From an uncultured Brachyspira sp. (GTDB lineage Bacteria; Spirochaetota; Brachyspiria; Brachyspirales; Brachyspiraceae): a DNA stretch of 64,000 nucleotides. Each line of letters begins with the position of its first letter. The first letter of the stretch is position 1. Made by a program: the position numbers and the translations under genes. Shown in pieces: positions 8,528-16,924 of the stretch. The stretch is from assembly GCF_910588665.1 (NCBI RefSeq), contig NZ_CAJUPR010000006.1:1-64000 (forward strand), in the 5' to 3' direction. Under the pieces are notes generated by a model. It had not been told where the DNA came from and did not search any database. It was given only the letters and a program-made list of their open reading frames with translations.

Positions 8528-10042
8528 CTATATTAATACGGGTCTTTTAAAAGTATTAACTATTTTCATATTAGATTTTTCTGCTATTTTGGTATACAAA
8601 TTATATTTATCATTAGCTACAATAAATACATTATAATTATCTATCATATATTTTTTAGAGTTTATTAAAACTTCTGATATATCATCTATATACTTATTTT
8701 TTGCATTCAAACTTTGACCTTTTGATAATGAACCTATTTCAAAATCATCATTCCTATTAAATCCGAATAAATCATAAGCATAAGCATGCTGTTCATGATA
8801 ATCTATTAAACCTATATAAGGAGGGCTTGTAAATATACCACTTATTTTTTTATTTTTTAAAAGTTTATAAAAGTCATTATCTATATTTTTTAATACATTA
8901 AAAATATTAATATTTCTAGAATCCCCTGTTATGCATAATTGTTTAGTATTCGTTTTTAAACTATTAAAAATATACAAACGTTTTATTGTATCTTTATAAT
9001 ATATATTCCACCATTTAATAATAGAAAAAATAGGTTTACATATTTTGTAATGCTTTTTACAATAATACGTGGTTGCAATGGGTTTCAATAATGTACCTAT
9101 ATCTGAATGAGTTGTAGCTCTGCAAGAACGCATAGTTCTACTTAAAATTATACGAATAATATTTTTTATTTTTTCATCATCTATATTTTTTATCAAATCA
9201 TTCATAAAACTTAATTCATCTATAATATTTGGTATAAACCATTTTCTTATAAATGAATTATCATTATCATTATTTAATTTTATATTATATTTTTTTATTA
9301 AATTATTATAAACAGCTAAAAATTCTTTTTCTTTTTCTTTACTATATATTTTTGAATTAATCTTATTTTCTCTAATATTTTTTTTATATACTACTTTATC
9401 AAAGTATTTATTATTAAACTCTAACAATCTTTTATTAAGTTCATCTTCAAATTCATAATTTATTTTTATATAATTTTTTAATTTATCAGTCAGTTCTTTT
9501 AATATAATTTCTAATTTTTCTAAATTAATGTTAGCAATTTTTGAATTTGATATAATAGTATTAAAATCAGAAATATCTATACCCAAAGCATTAATACCCA
9601 ATTCATTAGCTTGAACAAGAGTGGTACCGCTACCGCAAAATGGATCTAATATTAGGTCATCTTTTTTGAAATATACTTCTTTTTTAAATTCGTCAATATT
9701 ACTATCAATAAAATAATTAACAAGCTGAGGGATAAACTTTCCTTTGTATGGATGAAGTCTATGCACATGTTTTGTAGTATCTGATTCTTTCAAATTATCA
9801 AAAGATAATTTCCAATTTAAATCATCACCCAATTTTTCTCTCCAAACTCTTTCTATTTTATTCCTATCATAATATTTTTTTAACTCATCTTTAGAAATAT
9901 AAGTCATTCCATTAGTAATAATTTTATCAATTAAAGCATACTGTATTAAATAATTAATATTAGATGCCGTTACAGATTTATTAGTATAATTAGAAGCCCA
10001 TTTAACAGCATCATTTATTGTAATAAGGTCAGGTTTATTCAT
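8528..10042 (-). CDS. DNA methyltransferase of the RM pair (m4C-type motifs)
   Basis: 504-residue modification enzyme. A helix-turn-helix-like N-terminus (about residues 5-60) precedes the SAM-binding motif DPFCGSGT (133-140). A long, Lys/Asn-rich target-recognition region follows, and the catalytic TSPPY lies at 405-409. The SAM-motif-first order with a distant TSPPY suggests an alpha-like class; TSPPY is usual for N4-cytosine enzymes. It starts 8 nt after thyA and precedes the restriction gene, so methylase is made first. The frame ends at PVLI with TAG at 8528-8530, but a shifted frame continues for 19 codons to a stop at 8470-8472 that abuts the endonuclease ribosome-binding site, suggesting a recent C-terminal frameshift. 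Confidence 0.85.
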   Translation of the reverse strand: MNKPDLITINDAVKWASNYTNKSVTASNINYLIQYALIDKIITNGMTYISKDELKKYYDRNKIERVWREKLGDDLNWKLSFDNLKESDTTKHVHRLHPYKGKFIPQLVNYFIDSNIDEFKKEVYFKKDDLILDPFCGSGTTLVQANELGINALGIDISDFNTIISNSKIANINLEKLEIILKELTDKLKNYIKINYEFEDELNKRLLEFNNKYFDKVVYKKNIRENKINSKIYSKEKEKEFLAVYNNLIKKYNIKLNNDNDNSFIRKWFIPNIIDELSFMNDLIKNIDDEKIKNIIRIILSRTMRSCRATTHSDIGTLLKPIATTYYCKKHYKICKPIFSIIKWWNIYYKDTIKRLYIFNSLKTNTKQLCITGDSRNINIFNVLKNIDNDFYKLLKNKKISGIFTSPPYIGLIDYHEQHAYAYDLFGFNRNDDFEIGSLSKGQSLNAKNKYIDDISEVLINSKKYMIDNYNVFIVANDKYNLYTKIAEKSNMKIVNTFKRPVLI

Positions 10043-10050
10043 AATATAAT

Positions 10051-10851
10051 TTAAATAGCGACCTCCGCTTTTATAGAAGGATGATATTTATATCCCTCCA
10101 ATCTAAAATCTTCATAAGTATGACTGAATATATTAGGACGATTTTCTATAAATAATTCAGCTGTCTGTTCAAAAGGCTCTCTTGAAAGCTGAGTCTTTAC
10201 CTGTTCTATATGATTATTATAAATATGCGCATCTCCAAATGTCATAATTAATTCATAAGCTTTAAGTCCGCTATGCATAGCTAAAAGCCTTGTGAGTATG
10301 GCATAAGAGCTTATATTAAAAGGAACCCCCAAAAATAAATCCGCAGAACGCTGATACAAATGCGCTATAATTTTACCTTTATTATTAACGGAAAACTGAC
10401 ACATCATATGACATGGAGGCAAATGCATTTTATCAATATCCCCTACATTCCATGCATTCAAAATATTTCTTCTGCTTGAAGGATTATTTCTTAATGTATT
10501 TACTATATTTGATATTTGATCTATTTTATTGCCTTCTTTAGTTTCCCAAGCTCTCCATTGCTTTCCGTATACAGGTCCAAGTTCTCCCATATCATCAGCC
10601 CACTCGTCCCATATATGCACATTATTTTCCAATAAAAATTTTATATTAGTAGCTCCCTGCAAAAACCAAAGAAGCTCCACAATAACGCCTTTCATAAAAA
10701 CTTTTTTTGTTGTTATTATTGGTATTTTATTATCTTCAAATTTAAATCTTAATTGAGGTCCGAATATTCTTCTTGTACCGACACCCGTTCTGTCTTTTGT
10801 ATCTTCGCCTTCTTCCAATACTTTTTTTAATAATTCTAAATAATTCAGCAT
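10051..10851 (-). CDS. thyA: Thymidylate synthase
   Basis: Converts dUMP and methylene-tetrahydrofolate to dTMP and dihydrofolate. The 266-residue length matches E. coli-type ThyA. It has the N-terminal DRTGVGTRRIFGPQLRF motif, the catalytic-cysteine motif LPPCHMMCQF, the QRSADLFLGVPFNISSYA block and the C-terminal KAEVAI ending. It is first in a minus-strand unit thyA-methylase-endonuclease-folA. Its product dihydrofolate is the substrate of FolA, which explains the original pairing of the two genes. Confidence 0.97.
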   Translation of the reverse strand: MLNYLELLKKVLEEGEDTKDRTGVGTRRIFGPQLRFKFEDNKIPIITTKKVFMKGVIVELLWFLQGATNIKFLLENNVHIWDEWADDMGELGPVYGKQWRAWETKEGNKIDQISNIVNTLRNNPSSRRNILNAWNVGDIDKMHLPPCHMMCQFSVNNKGKIIAHLYQRSADLFLGVPFNISSYAILTRLLAMHSGLKAYELIMTFGDAHIYNNHIEQVKTQLSREPFEQTAELFIENRPNIFSHTYEDFRLEGYKYHPSIKAEVAI

Positions 10852-11065
10852 ACCAAATCCTATTAATTTTATAAAAAATATTATATATTTTTAAAATATT
10901 TTATCAATATGAAGTTTTATTATAATACTGTAAATTAAAATATTAATACATAAAATAATAATAGAATTTATATATACTGTATTATAAAAATATACCTGAC
11001 ACTCCTTTAAAAAATATTATATTTAATGTATAATATTCTAATAATACTTACGGATTTATTAAAAA

Positions 11066-11329
11066 GTGGACTTATTAGTTATAATATTTTTCATAGCAGT
11101 CATACTGATATTTATTTTAATGTTCGGCATACTCTTTTTTGTATCAATAATAGGTAAAATCGCAGATTTGATATCTATTATAATATTCAGAAATTATGAA
11201 GATTGTCCATTTTGTAATTGCCGAAACTCTATGAGAATTATAAAAACATCAAGCGGATATAAAAAAGTATGCAGCAAATGCAAATTTTCTATAGAAGCAG
11301 ACGATAAAAACGATAATGAGAAAGTGTAA
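11066..11329 (+). CDS. Small membrane protein with zinc ribbon
   Basis: 87-residue protein of unknown function. Residues 1-45 are strongly hydrophobic (one or two membrane helices). A short cytoplasmic domain has two cysteine pairs, CPFC and CSKC, spaced like a zinc ribbon, and the tail is acidic (ADDKNDNEKV). It begins with GTG at 11066; no ATG lies upstream in frame, and the nearest purine-rich stretch is a weak CGGAT about 10 nt upstream, so the start is uncertain. A TATAAT box about 30 nt upstream could be its promoter. It ends just before the convergent tRNA-Leu gene. Confidence 0.6.
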   Translation: MDLLVIIFFIAVILIFILMFGILFFVSIIGKIADLISIIIFRNYEDCPFCNCRNSMRIIKTSSGYKKVCSKCKFSIEADDKNDNEKV

Positions 11330-11333
11330 TATT

Positions 11334-11414
11334 TACGAGGGGAGGGAATCGAACCCTCATGCCTAAGGCGCTAGATCCTAAGTCTAGTGCGTCTGCCAGT
11401 TTCGCCACCCTCGC
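11334..11414 (-). tRNA. tRNA-Leu (anticodon UAG)
   Basis: Folds as a class II tRNA. The acceptor GCGAGGG pairs with CCCTCGT through one G:U, followed by discriminator A. The D-arm contains CTGGCAGAC, the anticodon stem CTAGA/TCTAG encloses loop CTTAGGA with anticodon TAG, a short variable arm follows, and the T-arm carries GGTTCGATTCC. The 81-nt length and variable arm fit leucine. CCA is not encoded. UAG reads the CUA codon. A long plus-strand frame that begins inside this gene is an artefact of the downstream YihY frame. Confidence 0.95.
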
Positions 11415-11473
11415 TTAATATCTATACATTATACATTATACATTATATAATTTTTTTTTGCAAGAAGCGTTAT

Positions 11474-13144
11474 ATGACAAAAATTCAAAAAATTTTAAAA
11501 AAATTGAAAAATTTTTTCTCTCAGGATATCTATTATATAGATCAGAACCTATTTAACCCTATGCAGAAATTTTTTGTAAACTCATACAAAATATTAGTTT
11601 TTGCAGTAACAGACTTTTTTAAAGATGACTGCACAATAAGAGCAGCTGCATTAACATATCTTGTAACATTATCTTTTATACCCGCATTAATAGTAGGTTT
11701 ATTCATATTAAGAATATTTAATATATATCAAAACTCATTCGTTTTTATATTTGAATGGATGGAAAAAAATGCCGCATTCTATGAGCCTATAGTAAGGCAG
11801 ATACTCAATATAGCTGATAATACTAATTTGGCTAGTTTCGGTATTATAGGCATTATATCAACTATAGTGAGTATTTCTTTAATACTGCATAGCATACAAA
11901 AATCATTAATAAAAATATGGCGTGTAAAGATTACAACTTCCATACCGAGAGTTATTGCCAACTATATAGCACTGCTTTTTCTTATACCTGTGCTTATAGG
12001 GATATCATTTACTTTAATAACATATTCTTCTATAAATCTTTATAATCTTCCTGCATTAATAAAAATATTATTATCTTGGTTTATACCTATAATATCTACA
12101 TCTCTTTTAGTATTATTTTTATATGTACTGGTTCCTCAGACTAAGGTAAATTGGTCTAATGCAACAATATCTTCGGTACTAGTTGCAATAGCAATAATAA
12201 CTCTTTTAAGCGTATATTTTAAACTTAATTTAAATTTTAAAAATTATAAGCAGATATTTGACAGCGATAAATACAAAATAGAATATATTGTAAAAGAAAT
12301 AAATACTGGAAATAATAATTCAGAAAATATTGAAAATACTAAAAAAATAGATAATAATATATACTTTAATAATATTTCAAATATAAAGATAGAAAGAATA
12401 AGCTATATTATTATGCAGAATATGGGAAGCGGTATAGCTGGAACAAGCTATGAAAAAAAAAGTATAGAAACAAATATGCTTGAGTTTAAGTTTTTTTCTC
12501 CTAATATATCGGATCAGCTTTTAAAATATAATTTTAAAATAGGTGATATTGTTACAATAAGCAGCGAAAATAATATGCTTACAAGTATAATTCCAGCACA
12601 ATTATCGTCTGCAAGTTCATTTGCTCAAATACCTGTTCTGCTGTTACTTCTGTATATAGTATGGATTATAATACTATTCGGTGCGGAACTTACATACTCT
12701 ATACAATATTTCAGGTCTTACGGAGTGGACAAAAACAGTATTAAGCTGTCATTTGCAGAAAAAGAAGTTATAGCATTGGAGTTTATGCATATAATAGCCT
12801 ACAGATTTATTAATAAGAAAAAATCTATAACTATGTACGAATTAGGCAGAGAGCTGAGAACAGCGCCTGCAATTATTACAGAAATATCAGAACCTTTAGA
12901 AAAAGCTATGTATATTATAAAAATATCCAGAGGTTCAAATACATTGTATTCTTTAGGATGTCAGCCGGAAACCATAACTATAGGAGATATTTTATATGCT
13001 GTAAGAATGGAGGGAGGATTTAGAAATAAAACTATAAATACTAATGATAAATATAAAAGTTTAATATACAGAAATAAAGAAATATCAAAAAAAGATTATA
13101 ATACCAATCTGCTTAAATTAGTAAATAATAAAAACAAAAAATAA
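11474..13144 (+). CDS. YihY/BrkB family membrane protein
   Basis: Inner-membrane protein of 556 residues in the YihY (formerly 'RNase BN') family. The typical core is visible: DDCTIRAAALTYLVTLSFIPALIVGL, a LILHSIQKSLIKIW segment, several further helices, and GAELTYSIQYFRSYG near the end of the core. The C-terminal ~130 residues form a cytoplasmic winged-helix-like domain. An insertion of roughly 130 residues around residues 220-350 makes it longer than the usual ~300-420. I start it at ATG 11474, because the frame extends upstream into the tRNA-Leu gene and those codons cannot be real. Function is unknown; in other bacteria the family is linked to envelope or export roles. Confidence 0.8.
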   Translation: MTKIQKILKKLKNFFSQDIYYIDQNLFNPMQKFFVNSYKILVFAVTDFFKDDCTIRAAALTYLVTLSFIPALIVGLFILRIFNIYQNSFVFIFEWMEKNAAFYEPIVRQILNIADNTNLASFGIIGIISTIVSISLILHSIQKSLIKIWRVKITTSIPRVIANYIALLFLIPVLIGISFTLITYSSINLYNLPALIKILLSWFIPIISTSLLVLFLYVLVPQTKVNWSNATISSVLVAIAIITLLSVYFKLNLNFKNYKQIFDSDKYKIEYIVKEINTGNNNSENIENTKKIDNNIYFNNISNIKIERISYIIMQNMGSGIAGTSYEKKSIETNMLEFKFFSPNISDQLLKYNFKIGDIVTISSENNMLTSIIPAQLSSASSFAQIPVLLLLLYIVWIIILFGAELTYSIQYFRSYGVDKNSIKLSFAEKEVIALEFMHIIAYRFINKKKSITMYELGRELRTAPAIITEISEPLEKAMYIIKISRGSNTLYSLGCQPETITIGDILYAVRMEGGFRNKTINTNDKYKSLIYRNKEISKKDYNTNLLKLVNNKNKK

Positions 13145-13181
13145 AGCTTAACTTATTATATTCTGATAATATTATTAATAA

Positions 13182-13217
13182 AAAAAGAGCCTAAGTAAAA
13201 ATACCAAGGCTCTTTTT
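13182..13217. terminator. Bidirectional terminator between yihY-like gene and groEL
   Basis: Perfect 11-bp inverted repeat AAAAAGAGCCT (13182-13192) and AGGCTCTTTTT (13207-13217) with a 14-nt loop and T-runs on both strands. It lies between two convergent genes and can serve both. Confidence 0.9.
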
Positions 13218-13250
13218 ATTTTATTAATTTTATTCAGGCTTTTTTATTTA

Positions 13251-14882
13251 TTAATACATACCGCCCATTCCGCCGCCCGGCATCGGAGGCATTGGTTTCT
13301 CAGGTTCAGGTATATCGGTAATAATAACTTCAGCAGTTAATACTTGACTTGCAATAGAAGCTGCATTCTGCAAAGCGCTTCTTGAAACTTTAGCTGGATC
13401 AATAATACCTGCTTTTAACATATCAACCCATTCATTAGTAAGAGCATTGAATCCCATATTTCCTTTTTGTTTTTTAGCTTCAATAGAAACAACAGAACCG
13501 TCTAAACCTGCATTTGCGGCTATCATTCTTATAGGCTCTTCTATAGCTCTTTTTACTATATTAACCCCCACCTGCTCATCGGCATTATCTACGGTAAGAG
13601 ATTCAAGTTTATTCTGAGCATGTAAATAAGTAATACCGCCGCCAGGAATTACTCCTTCTTCAACAGCAGCTCTGGTTGCGGATAAAGCATCTTCCACTCT
13701 GGCTTTTTTCTCTTTCATTTCCACCTCAGTAGCGGCTCCTATATTGATAACGGCAACACCGCCTGAAAGTTTAGCCAAACGCTCCTGCAATTTCTCTCTG
13801 TCATAATCGCTGTCGGTTTCTTCTATTTGCTTCTTAATAGCTGCAACTCTCGATTTTACATCTTCTTTACTTCCAGCACCTTCAACTATAGTGGTGTTTT
13901 CTTTATCAACAGTAATTTTCTTAGCTTTGCCAAGCTGTTCAACAGAAGCATTTTCAAGCTTCATACCTAAATCTTCGCTTATAACTTGTCCGCCTGTTAA
14001 AATAGCAATATCTTCAAGCATAGCTTTTCTTCTATCACCGAATCCGGGAGCTTTAACTGCACATACATTTAATACTCCTCTCATTTTGTTTAATACTAGA
14101 GTAGCTAAAGCTTCATTTTCAATATCTTCGGCAATGATAATGAAAGGCCTGCCTGTCTGGGCAATTTTCTCAAGTACAGGAAGAAGTTCTTTCATATTGG
14201 ATATTTTTTTATCATAGATAAGAAGCAAAGCATCTTCTAATTCAGCAGTCATACTGTCGCCGTTAGTTACGAAATACGGAGAAATATAACCTCTGTCAAA
14301 CTGCATACCTTCAACTAAAGAAAGGCTTGTTTCTAAAGATTTAGCCTCTTCAACTGTGATAACGCCTTCTTTGCCTACTTTTTCCATAGCATCGCTTATC
14401 AAAGCTCCGATTTCTTTATCATTGTTGGCGGAAATAGTAGCAACCTGAGCTATTTCTTCTTTTCCTTTAATCTGCTTAGCCTCAGATTTAATATGAGCAA
14501 CTATTTCATTAACCGCTTTCTCTATACCTCTTTTAATAAGCATAGGATTAGCACCGCTGGTTACATTTTTTAAACCTTCTTTAACCATAGCCTGAGCTAA
14601 AACCGTAGCTGTAGTTGTACCGTCGCCTGCAACATCATTAGTCTTGGTAGCAACTTCTTTAACTATTTGAGCACCCATATTTTCAAACGGATCTTCTAAT
14701 TCTATTTCTTTAGCGATAGTTACACCATCATTTATTATAGTAGGAGGACCGAATTTCTTGTCTATTACAACATTGCGTCCACGCGGTCCTAAAGTTACCT
14801 TAACGGCATTAGCTAAAGCATCAACCCCACGCATAAGGGCTCGTCTAGCTTCTTCATCAAATAATAGCTGTTTTGCTGCCAT
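13251..14882 (-). CDS. groL: Chaperonin GroEL (Hsp60)
   Basis: 60-kDa chaperonin that folds proteins in an ATP-driven double ring with GroES. It is 543 residues with family hallmarks: the ATP-binding VTLGPRGRNVV and AGDGTTTATVLAQ motifs, AAVEEGVIPGGG near the C-terminus, and the flexible Gly-Met tail (GGGMGGMY). It stands alone; groES is not adjacent, unlike the common groES-groEL operon. TAAGGAGA lies 8 nt before the ATG, and a strong sigma70-type promoter lies about 85 nt upstream. I see no CIRCE element, so heat control, if any, is not HrcA-like by sequence. Confidence 0.98.
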   Translation of the reverse strand: MAAKQLLFDEEARRALMRGVDALANAVKVTLGPRGRNVVIDKKFGPPTIINDGVTIAKEIELEDPFENMGAQIVKEVATKTNDVAGDGTTTATVLAQAMVKEGLKNVTSGANPMLIKRGIEKAVNEIVAHIKSEAKQIKGKEEIAQVATISANNDKEIGALISDAMEKVGKEGVITVEEAKSLETSLSLVEGMQFDRGYISPYFVTNGDSMTAELEDALLLIYDKKISNMKELLPVLEKIAQTGRPFIIIAEDIENEALATLVLNKMRGVLNVCAVKAPGFGDRRKAMLEDIAILTGGQVISEDLGMKLENASVEQLGKAKKITVDKENTTIVEGAGSKEDVKSRVAAIKKQIEETDSDYDREKLQERLAKLSGGVAVINIGAATEVEMKEKKARVEDALSATRAAVEEGVIPGGGITYLHAQNKLESLTVDNADEQVGVNIVKRAIEEPIRMIAANAGLDGSVVSIEAKKQKGNMGFNALTNEWVDMLKAGIIDPAKVSRSALQNAASIASQVLTAEVIITDIPEPEKPMPPMPGGGMGGMY

Positions 14883-14965
14883 ATATTTTTTCTCCTTAAA
14901 TTAAGTATTATTAAATAATAAGCATTATTAAACTTCTAAAATTATTTCATTTTAAAATTGATAAA

Positions 14966-14994
14966 ATTATACATTAAAAAATAAATATTTTCAA
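14966..14994 (-). promoter_or_regulatory. Sigma70-type promoter of groEL
   Basis: On the minus strand, TTGAAA (14989-14994), a 17-bp spacer and TATAAT (14966-14971). It predicts a 5' leader of roughly 75 nt. No inverted repeat of the CIRCE type is seen around it. Confidence 0.75.
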
Positions 14995-15004
14995 GTATAC
15001 CAGA

Positions 15005-15037
15005 TAAAAAAGCATCGATATAATAAATACCAATGCT
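15005..15037 (-). terminator. Terminator of rpsU
   Basis: An 11-bp stem (15011-15021 with 15027-15037, two G:U pairs) with a 5-nt loop. On the minus strand it is followed by a run of T. It lies just downstream of rpsU and upstream of the groEL promoter. Confidence 0.8.
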
Positions 15038-15054
15038 GTAAAAATACAAATAAA

Positions 15055-15264
15055 TTAAAGCAAACCCAATCTGCGCTCTTTTTTTATTTTTCTTTTCATT
15101 CTCTTCAAAGCTTTTTCTCTCTGAAGCTTTTTCTCAAGAGAAGGTTTTTTATAGAATTGTTTTTCTTTTAAATCCTGCAAAATACCTTCATTCTCGCAGG
15201 CTCTGCGGAATCTTTTAATAACACTTTCTACCGGCTCGCCTTCATTAGCGAATACTCTTACCAA
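15055..15264 (-). CDS. rpsU: 30S ribosomal protein S21
   Basis: 69-residue basic protein of the small ribosomal subunit that helps base-pairing of the Shine-Dalgarno region. It has the family core NEGEPVESVIKRFRRACENEGIL followed by a KKPSLEKK-type basic tail. The start is TTG at 15262-15264, chosen because the family N-terminus (MVRVF-) begins there, AGGTGA lies at the right distance, and there is no ATG upstream. It has its own terminator and lies next to two Met tRNAs. Confidence 0.93.
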   Translation of the reverse strand: MVRVFANEGEPVESVIKRFRRACENEGILQDLKEKQFYKKPSLEKKLQREKALKRMKRKIKKERRLGLL

Positions 15265-15292
15265 TTAACTCACCTGCCTTTTTATAAAATAT

Positions 15293-15366
15293 TAGCGGCG
15301 AAGGGACTTGAACCCCTGACACTGCGGATATGAGCCGCATGCTCTAACCACCTGAGCCACGCCGCC
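15293..15366 (-). tRNA. tRNA-Met elongator (anticodon CAU)
   Basis: 74-nt cloverleaf. Acceptor GGCGGCG/CGCCGCT (first pair G:U), anticodon stem TGCGG/CCGCA around loop CTCATAT, T-loop GGTTCAAGTCC, discriminator A. The overall sequence resembles elongator tRNA-Met. The anticodon alone cannot exclude tRNA-Ile2, whose C34 is modified to lysidine. A separate initiator tRNA lies next to it. Confidence 0.88.
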
Positions 15367-15398
15367 GAAGTGATAATCCAGAATATTATTTCGGATAT

Positions 15399-15471
15399 TA
15401 GCGGGGGCAGGACTTGAACCTACGGCCTTTGGGTTATGAGCCCAACGAGCTACCAACTGCTCCACCCCGCG
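15399..15471 (-). tRNA. Initiator tRNA-fMet (anticodon CAU)
   Basis: 73-nt cloverleaf with initiator hallmarks. Position 1:72 is an unpaired C-U (first base C, acceptor CGCGGGG), and the anticodon stem carries three consecutive G:C pairs (TTGGG/CCCAA) around CTCATAA. This distinguishes it from the elongator Met tRNA about 30 nt away. Confidence 0.95.
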
Positions 15472-15663
15472 ATATAAATATTAAAGCATTTTACCTGTTT
15501 TTAAAAAAATGTCAAGCATTTTTATATAATTCTATTAATAAACATATACTCATATTTACAAAAATATTTTAATAGTATGTATTTACAAATCAGCATATTT
15601 GTTATAATATATAAAAAGTTATATATAAAAATTGATGCATCAAATAATAAGGCTTGTTTAATT

Positions 15664-16092
15664 ATGCAAAACTTTATCTATTCAATGGCAATGTTTTTTA
15701 CAGCGTATATTATAGTCACTGTCATAGGTATTTTACATACCATTTTTAATATATATATTCTTAAAATGGAAGCTATGAGCAGCAAAGGTATGGGAAGCGG
15801 ATATGAAAAAACCAAACCGTTTCACCCTATTTATAATATAATAATATTTTCTATATTTGGTTATTTATATATACTAAAAACAGATAATATTAATCTGAAA
15901 GAAGCATTAATTACAGGCGCTTTATGGAGTATAATATGCATTGTATTTGATGTTTTTGCATGGGTTTTAATAAAACATCATTGGAGTTTATCTTTCAAAG
16001 AGTTTTATATAAATTATCAGCCTTGGTTAACTCTTATATATTTATCTATATTTTCAGGTCCCGTTTTAGGATATTTTTTTACGCTGATATAG
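15664..16092 (+). CDS. Hypothetical four-helix membrane protein
   Basis: 142 residues from ATG 15664 (MQNFIYSMAMFF). The frame is open for 29 more codons upstream, but that part is poor coding sequence. Four hydrophobic segments are visible (about residues 5-28, 52-68, 77-98 and 115-140), with a small Gly-rich loop EAMSSKGMGSGYEK after the first. It is not part of a recognisable family to me. The next gene (TetR) has its own promoter, so it is probably monocistronic. Function unknown. Confidence 0.6.
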   Translation: MQNFIYSMAMFFTAYIIVTVIGILHTIFNIYILKMEAMSSKGMGSGYEKTKPFHPIYNIIIFSIFGYLYILKTDNINLKEALITGALWSIICIVFDVFAWVLIKHHWSLSFKEFYINYQPWLTLIYLSIFSGPVLGYFFTLI

Positions 16093-16273
16093 TTGATAAA
16101 AAAAACTAGATTATGCCAAACACTGAAAACAGCTTTTAAATACTGCATTATAAATATTAATTCAAATAAAATGCAGATAATAAAATAAGCTTTTACTAAT
16201 ATTGATGCATATCATTATTATACTAATAAAAAAATCAAAAAGCATTTAAAAAATATTTACTATTTAATAAACT

Positions 16274-16301
16274 TTGACAAATAAAAAATAGAGTATATAA
16301 T
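16274..16301 (+). promoter_or_regulatory. Promoter of the tetR-comEC unit
   Basis: TTGACA (16274-16279), a 16-bp spacer and TATAAT (16296-16301), about 32 nt before the TetR start codon, which has AAGG 9 nt upstream. Confidence 0.75.
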
Positions 16302-16333
16302 ATAATTAAATATGGGTTATAAGGTAAATTAAT

Positions 16334-16903
16334 ATGATGCCTCGCGAACAGATAGTAAATGCAGGAAAAAAACTATTTAAAAAGTATGGTTTTAAAAAAG
16401 CGTCTATGAGCGATATAGCATTAATGGTGCATAAATCTAAAAGCAGTATTTATCATTATTTTAAAAGCAAGGAAGAGATATTTTTTGCAATAGCCGAAAA
16501 CGAGGCTGATGATCTGAAAAAAGAAATATATGAGGCTATAAAAAAAGAAGATACGGCAGAAGCAAAATTAAGAGCATATATTCTTACAAGACAGAAAGGA
16601 TATATAAAACTTGCAAATCTATATGAAGCACTGTACAGCGAAATATTTGAAGACTTTACGCTTATAGAGAATATGAGAGCCCAATATCATAGAGAAGAAT
16701 ATAATACAATAAAAATTATACTTAGAAGCGGAGTAAAAAAAGGATTATTTAATATAAATTTAAGACTCGCTATAGAAGCCGTTTTAGCAATAATAAAAGG
16801 ATTTGAAATAGAATGGGCTAAAAACAAAAATTCAGAAAATTATGAAAAAGATTTAGACACAATTATAAATATAATATTTTACGGAATAGTTAAAAGAAAT
16901 TAA
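16334..16903 (+). CDS. TetR/AcrR family transcriptional regulator
   Basis: 189 residues. The N-terminal helix-turn-helix is clear: GKKLFKKYGFKKASMSDIALMVHKSKSSIYHYFKSKEEIF is a standard TetR signature in residues 10-50. The remaining ~130 helical residues form a ligand-binding and dimerisation domain that cannot be assigned to an inducer. There are two adjacent ATGs (16334, 16337). The downstream comEC-like gene begins 21 nt after its stop, so they probably share a transcript. It may regulate itself or an envelope function; the target is unknown. Confidence 0.9.
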   Translation: MMPREQIVNAGKKLFKKYGFKKASMSDIALMVHKSKSSIYHYFKSKEEIFFAIAENEADDLKKEIYEAIKKEDTAEAKLRAYILTRQKGYIKLANLYEALYSEIFEDFTLIENMRAQYHREEYNTIKIILRSGVKKGLFNINLRLAIEAVLAIIKGFEIEWAKNKNSENYEKDLDTIINIIFYGIVKRN

Positions 16904-16924
16904 ATATATTAATTAAAAGCTATA

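Noticed and set aside
11387..11473. Upstream extension of the YihY-like gene starting inside tRNA-Leu
   Set aside because: The extra codons overlap the tRNA gene and the protein from ATG 11474 fits the family, so the extension is a chance open frame.
14882..14994. CIRCE element upstream of groEL
   Set aside because: Searched for TTAGCACTC-N9-GAGTGCTAA; neither arm is present.
15293..15366. CAU tRNA considered as tRNA-Ile2 (lysidine-modified)
   Set aside because: Overall sequence resembles elongator tRNA-Met, but the anticodon alone cannot decide; kept as tRNA-Met with reduced confidence.
15635..15660. Recurring TGATGCATCA-like palindromes near 15.6 and 55.4 kb
   Set aside because: The match is a short AT-rich palindrome and the flanks differ, so it is not evidence of a shared element.
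15577..15663. Longer start for the hypothetical membrane protein
   Set aside because: The extra 29 codons have no ribosome-binding site or recognisable membrane start; ATG 15664 gives a clean first helix.
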